Shown piece by piece: positions 1 to 11,123 of a DNA stretch of 64,000 bases. This DNA comes from Hypericum androsaemum (taxonomy: Eukaryota; Streptophyta; Magnoliopsida; Malpighiales; Hypericaceae), in NCBI GenBank assembly GCA_963995505.1, contig OZ023181.1:4005487-4069486 (forward strand), written 5' to 3'. Within the stretch, counting starts at the first letter, position 1; each line of letters begins with the position of its first letter. The position numbers and the translations under genes are program-made. Under the pieces are notes generated by a model. That model worked only from the letters and a program-made list of their open reading frames with translations. It was not told where the DNA came from and ran no database searches.

Positions 1-446
1 ACTTCAAAATTGTAAATTTGTGTCTTAACTTTATATAACAACTTGAATCACTTCAATTAGACTCCGGAGTAATAAGTTGTGGCTCCCCAACCAAAATTAC
101 CCGACTATTACTCGGTCGACTCTTGACTTCAAATAAATTTTTGATACCTTTACACTTCTTATTTGGAGAAGTTACAAAATAAAAAGTTGTAGATATATAT
201 CTCAACTTCACATAGCAAATTGAATCACTTCAATCGGACTCCGAAGTAAGAAGTTGTGGCTCCCCAACTAAAATCACTTTCAATTTTGATTGGAGGACCG
301 TAACTTCTTACTCCGCAGTCCGTTTGAGGTGATTCAAGTTGCTGTGTGAAGTTCAGACATATATCTACAACTTTGATGTTTATTACTTCTCCCAAATTAG
401 TGTCTAAGAATGTCAAAAAATTATTTAAAAGTCAAGAGTCGATGAA
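1..446. repeat. Foldback (inverted) repeat with an extra partial arm
   Basis: Positions 116-442 form a long imperfect palindrome. The left arm begins at the TCGACTCTTGACT motif (116) and its inverted partner ends at 442. The arms meet around 275-295, so the whole 327 bp could fold into one hairpin. Positions 17-105 are a further diverged direct copy of the inner part of the left arm (the ACTCCGGAGTAA and GTTGTGGCTCCCC motifs recur), so arms are both inverted and repeated, as in foldback elements. No protein is encoded. The window edge cuts the left side, so the full element length is unknown. Confidence 0.7.
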
Positions 447-1103
447 TTACAAGTGGAATAAATCAATTGCTGTGTTGCACAAAACCGCACAAAATCGTGC
501 GGTTTCTTGCAAATGAAAACGCACAATTTTGTGCAGTTTCTAGCACAACCCCAGACAGGGAAAAAAATTTCTGACAACCCCATTCTGGGATTTGTCGGAA
601 AATTCTACTCCACATAAGAAAAAAACCCTCATAATGGTCCAATTATCGTATGGCTAATGTGTCGGTCTCTTGTCAAAAGGAGCGCACTCTTTACTTGGTG
701 CCTACAATATTTTTTTCGAAATCATATGATAATTCATTCTTAAAAAAAAGTCATATGTTAATTTGTATAGACTAAATTAAATTCGGATCAAATAAAATTT
801 ATCATTTAAAAGAAGAGAGGAATTACATATAGCATTTCATATAGCATTTAAGTAATATTATAAATTAATTTGGTCAATAAAAGTCCCATCAGGAATGTGT
901 TCCAACTAATTATTTTTAACAAGTACAATTTTATTTATTCAAAAAATAAATATCAAAATCGTAAGTAATTAACTTTACTATCTTTTTATATCGTTTAGTG
1001 CTCACGAGCACATTTCTCCTAAGTAAATAAATTATAATGGCCTATGTGACAAGTCACACTAATTAGATAAATTTTGTCTTGAGATTAGTCTATTAAGGTT
1101 TTG

Positions 1104-1394
1104 AATTGGGTACGGAGTGAAAGAAATCATTCTGAATAGTTTGGAGTGAAGGGGATCGCACTGGAATGCCCTGTTATGTGATACCGGCATGTCTCGTTAT
1201 GTGATAGTGGCATGTCCCGTTATATTATATTGGTTAGTGTATTTTTTGTGTTTGCGACAGAGACATGTCCTGTTCACGATACTGGCCCGTCTGGCTTTTT
1301 TTATTATGATTTCCGTATTTTTATTTTTTTACAAAAAAATCCCCACGTACTTTTACTCAAAACCGTTTGGAATTGTGACATTCCGTACCCAATC
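1104..1394. repeat. MITE-like element with internal 24-bp tandem repeats
   Basis: ATTGGGTACGGAGTG at 1105-1119 is matched in inverted orientation by CATTCCGTACCCAAT at 1379-1393 (14 of 15 complementary), giving terminal inverted repeats about 290 bp apart. Inside lies a 24-bp tandem motif (CATGTCYCGTTATGTGATA core) starting near 1164, 1188 and 1212, with a more diverged copy near 1262. No transposase is present. The superfamily is not assignable from these ends alone. Confidence 0.45.
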
Positions 1395-2792
1395 CCACAG
1401 TCCATTAACATCTTTTGAGATAATCTTTTGATTTATCTCGTACGTTTGGCCAGCTCGCGCAAAGGGGATTTCCCAAGGGGACTACTAATCTTCCAATTGA
1501 AATGTGTTCCAACTAATTCGTCTAATGCACAAAGCAAAACCAACGAATACGATGAAGAGCTAGAAGTTCAGCTACCTCGGAACAAAAATAAAAGAGAATG
1601 TGCCATTTCGGATTCTCTCGCGGTATCCTTGGTTCTTGAGCAAATTGCTAGAATTAGTTCTGTTGGCAAATAGTATCCAATGAACCGTTATATTAACACT
1701 TAATGCACCGACTAATTCAAATTTAAGTTAAATAATACATAAGTGATAAGAACTGATTGGAAGATTTTTGTCAGCTTTTTGGTTATCGTCCTTTCCGTTC
1801 CGGATTCTACAACGTTGCTTGCTGCTTCAATCCTGAGCATCCTTTCCCCTACAGGGTCCCTATTTTCATCCTCTCTTTTTTTCAGGAAGGGCAAATAATT
1901 TATTATTGATAAAAAAAGAACAGTGAAATATATTCTAATTGTGAGGTCTCTCATCATATCGGACTTTTGGAAAGGTAGTAGGTTAACAAGAGACAAAATA
2001 TGTTACGACATACTAATCAAATAATCTATAGGGCCTTCCTTTGATTTGCAAAACAATAGCCAAGAAATGAGTACAGATTACTTGAAGGGCCATTCTAATT
2101 CTTTTCCATCTCCCCTTAAGTTTTCGGTTGAAATCACTTCATCTATGAATATCAATAAATATCAGATAGACTGACTAATCTAGATTCAAACGATATTATA
2201 TCTATCATTCCTAGACTATATAACTTACCTATACGCCCAACAACTTATTGTATATATTTTCTATGTAAAAGTTAGGGTGTTATTGAATAATCTCCGTTTT
2301 CATAATCCTTGAGCATTCTCCTATATGATATTGTATTTTCTATTTATTGTCCAGAGATAATCATTCAACATTGATTTTTTAAAGTAAATTTTTACACCAT
2401 GATTACAATCGGCAAATTTGAACCCTAGAACTCTTTGCATTATTATACTCTTTTTATCGTTAAAGTTAAATACCTTTGGCTATTTAACATTAATTCAAAA
2501 AATAAGAGTGTCTTACTTACTAACCTGCAAAATTATGTTGCATTCTCAAATTCTTATTTTTGGTGACATTTTACTATATTAAACAGATTTTCTTGTCCGG
2601 AAGCACCGTCTAATATATAAATTTGAACCGGTGCAAAACTTCAAATATTAAAAAATCTTCGTGTCAATCAGTTAGATAATGTGATATTCATTATTAAAGG
2701 ATATATTTTACCAGCTCCAACCTGAAGTCCGGAATTGAAAAAATCAGGTGCGAATAGCCATAAAAAAAGTGCTCGAGAGTTGTTGGCCACAT

Positions 2793-2820
2793 CCTAACCT
2801 AACCTAACCTAACCTAACCT
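2793..2820. repeat. (CCTAA)5 microsatellite, telomere-like
   Basis: Five exact tandem CCTAA units plus a partial sixth. This differs from the usual plant telomere repeat (CCCTAAA); its complement TTAGG is the insect-type unit. It is far too short to be a telomere and is probably a simple sequence repeat. Confidence 0.8.
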
Positions 2821-3344
2821 TGAGCATATAATTAAAATAAATTTTAAATCCTCTCGAGATAAATAAGATTCTCTGCAAACTAAACAACGTCGGGAATAGG
2901 ACCAAATCTTACATGGGTTTTTAATTCTTCTTCCGTTAGGTGTGGTTTGAAACTTGGAATACAAACACATAGAGGAGGACACGTTGGATTTCGTAACCCA
3001 GTCATTAAACAAAACTACTTTTTTTATTGCAGCTGTTGGAGACTGTTACGGGGTCTATTTTAAGGTACGGTCTCGGAGGTGGATACCAGCCAAGCACTGT
3101 TACAACTTTTAGACATCAGCTGATGAATTGTTTGCTTGTCTATTACGCTTTCTGGCACCCTCAAACTGCGCAAGAATAATGTTTTTTTACCTTCGGATGG
3201 AAGGAGACTATAATGTTTTCTTACCTTAGGATGGCAAGCTCGGTGGTGCCCCTATAATGATCTCGCAGGCGCCGATGGAAGGAGACTATAATATTTTCTT
3301 ACCTTCAGATGACAAGCTGGGTGGTGCCCCTTATAAGGGGCAAC

Positions 3345-4730
3345 ACACATTCAATTCCAAGAATGGCTTAAAGAATGGAGGCTCATAGCTCGGCTGAAAT
3401 CCGACCACTGCCCTATCCTGATCACCACGGAGCCTCCATGACACTACGACCAAAGAGGAGATTTTTTCGGTATCAAGTAGCATGGCACTCTGAATCGGGG
3501 TTCATGGAGTTTGTCTCCTCCAACTGGACTGCCCTTACCTACTGCGATCAACCTCTTCGTCCAAAAGGTCCAAATTTGGAATAAGGAAATGTTTGGCAAC
3601 ATCTTCTTTAAAAAGAAGAAATTACTAGCTCGATTGGGTGGTGTCCAGAAAGCTTTACAGTCTTACAGATTCGATACAACTCGTTCGTAAACACTTTGGA
3701 GAAGGAACTGGAGCAACCATGGAGCAAGAAGAACTGATTTGGGCCCAAAAAGTGCCGAAAGACTACATTCTGCATGGAGATCGAAACACACACTTCTTCC
3801 ATGCTTCTACAATGATACAGAGAAAATGAAATAGGGTCGAGACTCTCAATGATGACTCCGGGAACTGGATTTCAGAACCCGAAGCCCTCAAGGGCCTCCT
3901 CATTAGCTACTTTGCTAAACTCTATGAAGAAAAGGGTCAAGTTTCTAATCCAATCAATATCCCAAGCAGATTTTATACCATATCTGAGGAAGAAAGGAAC
4001 TCTCTTGCGGCTGTCCCCATTTTGGATGAAGTAAAAGCAACGATCTTCTCTATGGCTACCTTAAAAGCCCCTGGCCCAGACGACATCCACGCTGCCTTTT
4101 ACCAAAGAAACTGGCTCACAGTGAAAAGCTCCCTAACGCAGTGAATGGAGGCCAATGGATGTCAACGAAATGGTGTTAGTCCTCATCCCAAAGGATTGGA
4201 CATCCGCAAGAACCCGGCCACAACCAGCCAATTAGTTTATGTAACGTGTCCCTAAAGACCGCCACTAAACTTACTGCAGCAAGACTCCAAAGCCTCATAC
4301 CCAAATGGATCGGTTCTCATCAGAATAGCTTTGTTCTGGGTCATCACATCACCAGCAAGATAGACATCGGTCAGGAAGTCATCCACACTATGAAGGCAAG
4401 GCAGACCGGAAAGAAACTGATGGTTCTAAAAGTTGATCTCGAGAAGACGTACGATCGAATTCAGTGGACCTTTATCAGGGACACTAACCCTTTTGGACTT
4501 ACCTTCTAGCCTGTATCTCAACTACCTCTATTCAAGTCATATGAAACTGTGAGAGAACAGTCGTCTTTAATCATTCTAAGGCAACCCCCTCTCCCCCTAT
4601 ATTTTCGTGCTTTGTTTGGAACGGTTGAGTCACCTTATTTAGTCTAAAGTCGACCAGGGACATTGGCATCCTATTACCCTTTCTCATAATGCCCCCAAAT
4701 TGTCTCATTTATTCTTCGCCCATGATCTAA
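3345..4730 (+). pseudogene. LINE copy A, 5' part: endonuclease end and reverse transcriptase (broken)
   Basis: Remnant of a plant L1-type non-LTR retrotransposon. It starts inside the endonuclease domain; a frame around 3390-3430 reads the conserved SDHCP catalytic motif. Linker and reverse transcriptase follow in several frames: the GDRNTHFFHAST motif near 3775-3815, KAPGPDDIHAAF near 4065-4100, QNSFV near 4320-4335, and KVDLEKTYDRIQW near 4431-4470. The active-site box at 4715-4726 reads FAHD where active elements have FADD, so the enzyme is dead. Many frameshifts and stops are present. The fragment is cut at about 4731 by a Gypsy-type element and resumes at about 9513. The region equivalent to LINE B roughly 13.8-14.65 kb is missing, so the insertion came with a deletion or was followed by one. 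Confidence 0.85.
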
Positions 4731-4737
4731 TGCTTTC

Positions 4738-5340
4738 ATGGTAGATGAAGGGATAGTTCTTGGGCAAAATATCTCCTGAGTGGGCATCGAGGTAGACTGA
4801 GCCAAGACAGAAGCAATAGAGAAAATGGAAGCACCAACTTCAGTTAAAGGAGTAAGAGCCTTTCTTGGCCATGCCAATTTTTACCGAAGATTTATAAAGA
4901 ATTTTTCTCTTATCGCAAAACTGCTCACTAATTTTCTTGTAAAGGATGTGCCTTTTAATTTTAACGAGCCATGCCTTCAAGTATTTGATACTTTGAAGAA
5001 AGCTCTTGTCACAACTCTGGTTATCTCTTCTTCGGATTGGAAGCTACCATTTGAGATGATGTGTGATGCGAGCAATATCACATTGGGATGTGTGCTTGGT
5101 CAAAATAAGGAGAGAAAACTTCATGTCATCTACTATGCAAGTAGAGTGTTGGCGGGCGCCCAACTTAATTACACAACCACCGAAAAGGAGATGATTGCGG
5201 TCGTGTACATATGTGACAAGTTTTTACCATATTTGCTTGGGTCGAAGGTGATTATCTATACAGATCATGCGTCTTTAAAGGTACTTATTCTCCAAACAAG
5301 ATGCTAGGCCGCGACTTATTGATGTACGAGAAATTGTGAA
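4738..5340 (+). pseudogene. Gypsy RT thumb and RNase H fragment
   Basis: The frame from 4825 (160 residues) reads VKGVRAFLGHANFYRRFIKNF, the C-terminal end of Ty3/Gypsy reverse transcriptase. It is followed by RNase H, with the CDASN motif, the YASR..L..AQ.NYTTTEKE motif and the YTDHASLK motif, all retaining their acidic residues. Upstream, 4738-4824 is the same frame with two in-frame stops. At about 5281 a frameshift separates the expected continuation (YLFSKQDARPRLI in the next frame). Integrase should follow and is missing. Confidence 0.85.
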
Positions 5341-5508
5341 CAACTATACACACAAACAAATAATATAGTGGAAAGTAAGGTTCTTGAACTGAGGGTTGAA
5401 TACAAAATCAGGACAAGTAATTATGTGAAGCGAGAGAATTAAACGATTTGTAAGGTTGTAAAAATATGCAAGTAAATAAATGAAATCAAAAATGCGAATA
5501 AAAGACAC

Positions 5509-5717
5509 GCCACGGTCGTGGCCCAACCAGCCACGATCGTGGCCCATTTTCCAGCAGGCCACAGTCGTGGCCCTGCTTATGCCACGGTCGTGGCAGATAT
5601 CTGGAAGTTGGGCAAAATTGAAAAAAGGGGGCCACAATCGTGGCCACGACAATGCCACGATCGTGGCAAATCTTGGTGACTTGGGCCATTTTTTGGCACA
5701 AGGGCCACGGTCGTGGC
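5509..5717. repeat. Cluster of seven 14-bp palindromes, GCCACGRTCGTGGC
   Basis: Copies start at 5509, 5530, 5558, 5581, 5631, 5654 and 5704. Those at 5530 and 5654 are perfect palindromes (GCCACGATCGTGGC); the other five differ by one base in the centre. Spacings are 21, 28, 23, 50, 23 and 50 bp, roughly multiples of 23-25. The cluster lies in the Athila-like remnant between the broken pol and the extra ORF. The sequence between copies is not conserved, so this is not a simple tandem array. Confidence 0.9.
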
Positions 5718-6008
5718 CTTTTTTTTCCAGGCATAAAAACCCAAACCAAACCTCCCATTCTCTTCCCAATATCATTTTCTCCTGCAAACATAAATCCCCA
5801 ATTCTTCCCATTAGAACCCTAACCCCCAATTCTCCCAAATTATCCCAACCAACAAATCCTTCATTCTCTACACCAATTAACCATCCCATTTTCATCTCCT
5901 CCTTCCCAAACACTTAAACAACTCACCAATTCCATTACCCACCACCAAAACCCTAAAGTTTCACCCTTGAATCCTAATTTCATCCCGAAACCAAAATTTC
6001 TTAATTCC

Positions 6009-7211
6009 ATGGCACCCAAGGCTACCAAGGCGAACAAGAGCAAGCAAGTGGCAATAGCAGGGGTCGTTGCTCAACATGCACCTCCGACAGACATGAACTT
6101 GCATGGTATCAAGGACCTCCGTACACAGTATAAGGCACTGTTCTTCATCGCTTCCCGCCAAGAAGGTGAAAAGTTTCAATTCATTTCTACTCTTCCACGT
6201 ACTCGTGATTTTTATTTTCACCATAATTTCTTGATTGATATGAGATTTGAGAAGAAAATGAAAGATTTTGCTATGCATCTTAGTTGGATGGAGTTTATGT
6301 TCACACCTAGGCCTGGAATTACTGACTTGGTGCTTGAATTTTACACAACGTTTGAGTTCTTGAACAGTCAAAGAACATAATTTAAATGTCGCCTAGGTGA
6401 TTTCGAGTATGTGGTTGATGAAGATGTCATCATAAATGCATGTGGTTTTGAGAAGGGTGGCCTAATTAAAGACAAGACGTTTAATGTGCTTGAATTCTGG
6501 GAATCTCTTACCGAATTTCTGCAATTTCAATCTAAAAATTCTCCTAATGGTTTGATTAAAGATGGTCCTCTTCTCGTGCTTCACAAGTTTATTTGCACTT
6601 TACTTTTTGGAAAAAAGAAAGACAATAAGATTCAAATGTGTGAATTGTTTGTCTTATATTGTGTGAAGATGAAATTAAAGTTCAACACCATATCGTGCAT
6701 TTTTAAGATTTTTGGTGAAAACTCTAGAAAGAAACCAAAGAAATTACCTCTTAGACATATTATTACTACTTTGGCTTTGTTCTTTGGCAGGATTGATGAA
6801 CAGCTCCTAAAGCCGTTGTAGTTCACAATACCATTCTATACAATGGACAGTATGCGGTGAGCCAAGGTGGTGAGCAAGTACTTTCGTTTCCTCTACCCAA
6901 CAAAGAGAAAATGTTGGAAGCTACACTAAGAGGAAAAGCCAAAGCCTGTAGAGGAAGGTAATAATGAAGTGGAGGATGATCAGGATGAAGGGGAGGAAGA
7001 GATAAGTGGTGAAGGTGGAGATGCGGGAACATCCCATGTGCCAGGCTCTGGGGTTGATCGATGGAGCGAGGTCCTGGAGGTAATGAACACCATGAATTCC
7101 CACAAACGAATGGAACATAAACTTTGGCATCAAGGCCACTACATCCGACAACTGGTGGAGCAATCCGGATACAACATTCCACCACCACCACCATCTCTAA
7201 CTCAAGACTAA
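6009..7211 (+). pseudogene. Athila-type extra ORF ('putative plant transposon protein' type)
   Basis: About 400 codons in one uninterrupted frame register from the ATG at 6009 to the TAA at 7209-7211, broken only by four in-frame stops at 6378 (TAA), 6819 (TAG), 6858 (TGA) and 6927 (TAA). The N-terminus is basic and lysine-rich (APKATKANKSK). The middle has the LVLEFYTTFEF motif typical of the plant-transposon domain found downstream of pol in Athila elements. The C-terminus has an acidic stretch (EDDQDEGEEE) and ends in a proline run. Function of this family is not settled; older literature calls the position env-like. No signal peptide or membrane segment is visible. Confidence 0.6.
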
Positions 7212-8773
7212 GAAAAGTTTCCTAGCACTTTATTTTTCTTTAGCTATTTAGCTATTTTCTTATCTTCGTTAGTTTCATCTGTTACTTTGTGTTTTGTCAT
7301 GATGTTGTCTTGAGTTTGATATATGTTTTGTGATATCTTATTCTTCATGTTTGATTGATGTTCATGCTTAGTTGTTAATACATTTATTAATATAGCTTAA
7401 TTATTTAGATTTCTATGTGCTCCCTACACCTTGATGACAATGTGTTTTTCAAGTGTGGGGGTTCGTTCCACTTAGGAATCCTTTGTGTGTTTAGGTATAG
7501 GTTGTCTTGTTTAAGCAATGATTTGGCATGAATTTTTTTTCAAAATTTGACCCCCTTTAAAATTCTTTAACTTATGTTAGAAGCTTACCACACACCTAGT
7601 TAGGAAATAAACTCGAGCACAAGGCCTAAGAACTTGTAGAAACTTCACTCTCGATTGTTTAGACGAGTGGTCTCACTATATAGATTATACTAGAGGGTTG
7701 ACGAGTGACCTTGTGAGAAAATTTGAGCCAAAGGAGGAGACAACCATCTTCATTCATTCACGAGGTACCTACATGAGTCCGGTTGATCGAGGTATCATAT
7801 TAGTACTTGACATGGTCTTCGTTATATGGCGTTAGTGAGTAATGGGGATAAGTTCTTTGAAATTGAGCCTAGAGCTTTAGAGCCAAACACCCTTATATTC
7901 ATGGTTTTAACCCATTGAGTCTAGCCATTCTTTGATCATATTATATGTAAACCAACTTTAAGCTCTATATCCACCATCCTCCCGACCTTTGGTCATCCGA
8001 TTCGAGGATGCATAGGTTTACACCGTTCGGGGATGATATTTATTGGGTTTAGTTGGTAGTTTAGCATCCATATGGGTTAATTTATTAGAAATTTAGGTAG
8101 TAAAGGCCATACAAAGAAGCCAAGTTTTTGCCTAAAAAATGCCAAGTTTGTGAATGTAGCAAAAAAAAGAAAAAATGAAGAAAAGAAGGGAAAGTGAAGG
8201 TTGAATAAGGAATTAATAATTGGGATGACTCGGGCTATGCGGTCTTAGGAAATGGGTGAATTTGGGGAGTGTGCTTTAATTATATACGGTGAGGATGTTT
8301 AGAATAGACGAGCGACTAGAATACTTTAGCAACAAGCCGATTGAGTCCCCCTGTTCACGAGCAACCATACGACTTTGAGATATTATTGAGTAGGACTTAG
8401 GATACTTTGAAAGACATCGGTCATATACACGAGAAATAGGAAGTTGGCTACTTACAAATTGTGAGCTAAAAATTTTCGAACCTCTGAGTGGTTAACCTTC
8501 TAGTGTCTTTTACATAGTATTAATACTAGGTTAAACCATCGAGTGGTGAGGTGTCTGCTGGTTCTTATTCTTTGTATTTTGGTTGATGAACTAGCTAGGT
8601 TGTGGGGTGGTCTTTTGATGTGAGTTTGAGACTTCGAGGGGAGTTAAATTGTGAATTAATCATGCCAAGTCTTATCCTTATTGTATTTTTCTTTCTTATG
8701 TGTTTGTGATTATATTTTTGTATTCCATGGTTGAGTTTTGCTTGAGGACAAGCAATGATTCAAGTGTGGGGTA
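7212..8773. other. Non-coding internal tail of the Athila-like element
   Basis: About 1.5 kb with no ORF of note. It contains two CAAGTGTGGGG-type purine-rich stretches (near 7450-7472 and 8760-8772). The second directly precedes the LTR-like TGATGAGTG start and is the likely polypurine tract; the first may be an older duplicate or decoy. Confidence 0.5.
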
Positions 8774-9345
8774 TGATGAGTGTGGAAATACTCTATCATC
8801 AATGTATATTTTAGAGTTGAATTTTCGTTGTTTCTAGTATTTTTGTTTGTTATATATTCATGTAGTGTCCTATTTCATGCATTCGTTGCTCTAGTGTAGT
8901 TCTTGTGATTTTGATTGTGTTATTTTATGTTTACTGCTAGGAGACTCTGTGGAGATGCAAGGAGGATATTGGTGCACCTTGGATCGTGTCAAAGGCAATT
9001 GGATCAGCCGTGAAAGATGGTGCAAGATCGGGACTTCGATGACATTGGGCGAGACTGACCCCGTGTGACTCAAATGAAGATAACTTTTACATACGAAGTC
9101 TGATGGAGACAAGTGAGATGGTTCTAGAAAGAATACATCCGGGGCTACAACTTTATCTTTTATAGCCTTCTTCAAATTTAGAGTCCAAGTAGGTGAAAAA
9201 TGTATCCAAAGTCAAGCTTCAAATATGAAAACTTGCTTAACCGAAATGAGCCAGATTTCATGAACTATACGGATCCCCAGATGAACCAGCGTTGAAGCTT
9301 CTTAATGTCATTACATAAACCAAGAGATAGGCAAGCAGTTTGCAT
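8774..9345 (+). mobile_element. Partial 3' LTR of the Athila-like element
   Basis: Begins TGATGAGTG directly after the purine-rich tract and runs about 570 bp. It contains the GAAGATAACTTTTACATACGA type of segment common in Athila/Tat LTRs. The 3' end is not clear: sequence resembling a hAT-type MITE starts near 9346, and LINE A resumes at about 9513. No second LTR is in the window to measure divergence. Confidence 0.6.
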
Positions 9346-9512
9346 CAAGTAGATTTAAATTTGGATTATCTGTATTCATATTCGAAATAGTTTTAGATTT
9401 TTGGTAGTTCTCTATTTAGATTAAGATTCGGATAGTAAAATAGCCAATTCGAAAAATTCGGATAGTAAAAAATTTAGATTTAGATTATCAGAATACTCAT
9501 CCCTAGATGCTC
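9346..9512. repeat. hAT-like MITE fragment
   Basis: AT-rich stretch with repeated GGATTATC/CGGATAG motifs, ending AATACTCATCCCTA, which looks like a hAT-type terminal sequence (TAGGGATGAGTATT on the other strand). A related sequence lies at 59345-59960. Only one end is seen here. Confidence 0.4.
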
Positions 9513-10928
9513 TTACCCAAACAGAAGAATGGGACTGGAATACGTTTGGGAGGTTTCTTCCTGCTGACTCCTTACTAAGTATTACAGGTCTACGTCCCCT
9601 TTGTGCCAGCTACGGACCTGATCAACCCTCTTGGAGATTGTCTTCGAACGAAATGTTCACTACGGTCTCATCTTATAACTTTATTCGGGACTGGGATCAT
9701 AATTATAACCTCAGACTTTAGCATACCTTATGGCGCTAGAATGGCCCTCAAAGTCTGAAGTAAGTCCCTTGGTTGGTTAGTCATAGGAGACTCCTTACCA
9801 ACGCGGTGAAAAGGCAGAGACACATGACTGATACAGCCATATGTCCATGTTGCCAGAAGGAACACGAGATTATTTTGCATGCCCATCAGGATTGTGAAAA
9901 GATTCAGTTTTGTTGGCGGAAGCTGCTCATATCATCCAAGCAGGATATTGCAAATTTCTTCACGCTTGATTTATTCGCTTGGCTTGAAATGAATATTACT
10001 GCTGCTAAACCCTAGACTAATATTTTCTTGGTTGCTTTATCCTGTTTCTGGAGATGGATAAATGTTGCTATCTGGAAAGAGGGTGAGGGAAGACCTACTA
10101 ATCCATATGCATCTATTATATGCAGGGTCACCGAGATCAATGTTGGAAGAGAAATCATAGCAAAGTTAAGTGCGATACTTGCACGACAAGAAATGTTGAT
10201 TGGTTGGGAAAAACCACAAAGTGATTGGACCAAACTTAATAAAGACGAAGTCATGAGATCATCTACGAGACAAGCGATGGCAAGAGGCATTCTACGCTGT
10301 CATAATGGGGACTGGATTGGAAAATTTGTCTCCAACTTTAGTCGTGGCTCAAGCATCGATGTTGAATTATGGGAGGCTCTAAAGGGACTAGAGCTAGCAC
10401 GCTCCTTGGGGATCAAGAAGTTGATTCTTGAAGTAGACTCCAAACTGGTGGAGGGATTTGTCAACAAGAAGGAGAGGCTACAGGGAAGTCCAAACCCCAT
10501 CCTGGATAGAGTTTTTCAGAAGATCCAAGGTTACTGGGAGGTCAAAATCACTCATGCTTATCGAGAAGCCAATCAATGTGCGGATAGAATGGCCAATCTA
10601 GTCTTCTCCAAGCCCATAACTCTATATGCCTTATCGGAACCACCCCATGAGATACGAAATCTTATGCTCACCAATGTAGAGGATGTTGCTTTTCCCCATA
10701 TGTTTGTAACTACTGAAGATGTGGGTTTTTGTATAGCGACATTGACATCAAGGGGGATTCTTCCTCCCAATGTGCTCTTTCCCTATCACGATTAATCCCA
10801 CCGGATTTTTTCGTGAAAGGGTTTTACCGAGGTCGGTGGTCGTAACCTGCTTAGGAGGAGAATCCTCATCATTTAGGATGTAATGTCTTTAATTAATATA
10901 CAGGGTTTGCCCCTCCCATTCCACCAAA
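9513..10928 (+). pseudogene. LINE copy A, 3' part: zinc-binding region, RNase H and A-rich tail
   Basis: Continuation of LINE A after the Gypsy insertion. Positions 9773-10015 encode the zinc-binding region typical of plant LINE polyproteins (CPCC...H motif around residues 24-48). Positions 10028-10795 are an intact 255-residue frame containing the RNase H domain. The four acidic positions look conserved: D in KDEVM, E in VELWEA, D in LEVDSK and D in CADRMA. The 3' end reads CCTCCCATTCCACC followed by an A-run at about 10925, almost the same tail as LINE B. Parts of the upstream polyprotein are missing or frameshifted, so the element is dead, but this last segment has drifted least. Confidence 0.85.
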
Positions 10929-11123
10929 AAAAATGTGCAAGTATGTTCGGTAAGTAAGTAGTGTGCAATTCATACTCTAATTTTGTATTCTATACAAAAA
11001 GTTCATAGTTTATAATATGATTTCTACATAATTAGAACCTAGAAATTGTCATTATCGCCTCTTGGAAGTATTATTGTTTTTTTTCTAAATAAGTCCACCT
11101 TTATTAAAACCAAAAGATGAGTT

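Larger units (their letters stand above)
447..3340. other. AT-rich intergenic DNA with small repeats
   Basis: No convincing gene on either strand; ORFs are short and of random composition. Positions 483-545 hold short inverted stretches around GCACAAAATCGTGC. A MITE-like element and a CCTAA array are listed separately. Positions 3195-3257 and 3274-3337 are a direct repeat of about 63 bp at about 80-bp spacing (GATGGAAGGAGACTATAAT motif), just before the LINE fragment begins. Confidence 0.6.
4731..9345 (+). mobile_element. Truncated Athila/Tat-like Ty3/Gypsy element inserted in LINE A
   Basis: A 5'-truncated LTR retrotransposon on the same strand as the LINE. It starts abruptly in the reverse transcriptase (EGIVLG motif near 4746) and runs through RNase H to about 5340. 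It has no integrase, continues through a palindrome cluster and an Athila-type extra ORF, then a long non-coding stretch, a polypurine region and the start of an LTR. The sequence TTGAGGACAAGC near 8741-8752 followed by TCAAGTGTGGGG and TGATGAGTG is the usual context of the 3' LTR border in Athila/Tat elements. The 5' LTR, gag, protease and most of RT are absent, so it cannot move by itself. Lineage is inferred from these hallmarks, not from a phylogeny. Confidence 0.8.

Noticed and set aside
1428..1673. 81-residue plus ORF in the left intergenic region
   Set aside because: No recognisable motif, no splice partner and no neighbouring coding signal; composition is compatible with chance.
2793..2820. 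Interstitial telomere from the CCTAA array
   Set aside because: The plant unit is CCCTAAA and five short units are within what slippage produces; no subtelomeric context.
5480..5917. ORFs on both strands over the palindrome cluster (145, 189 and 101 residues)
   Set aside because: Their peptides are repeats of PRSWP or HDRG forced by the palindromic DNA; the open frames are a side effect of the repeats, not genes.
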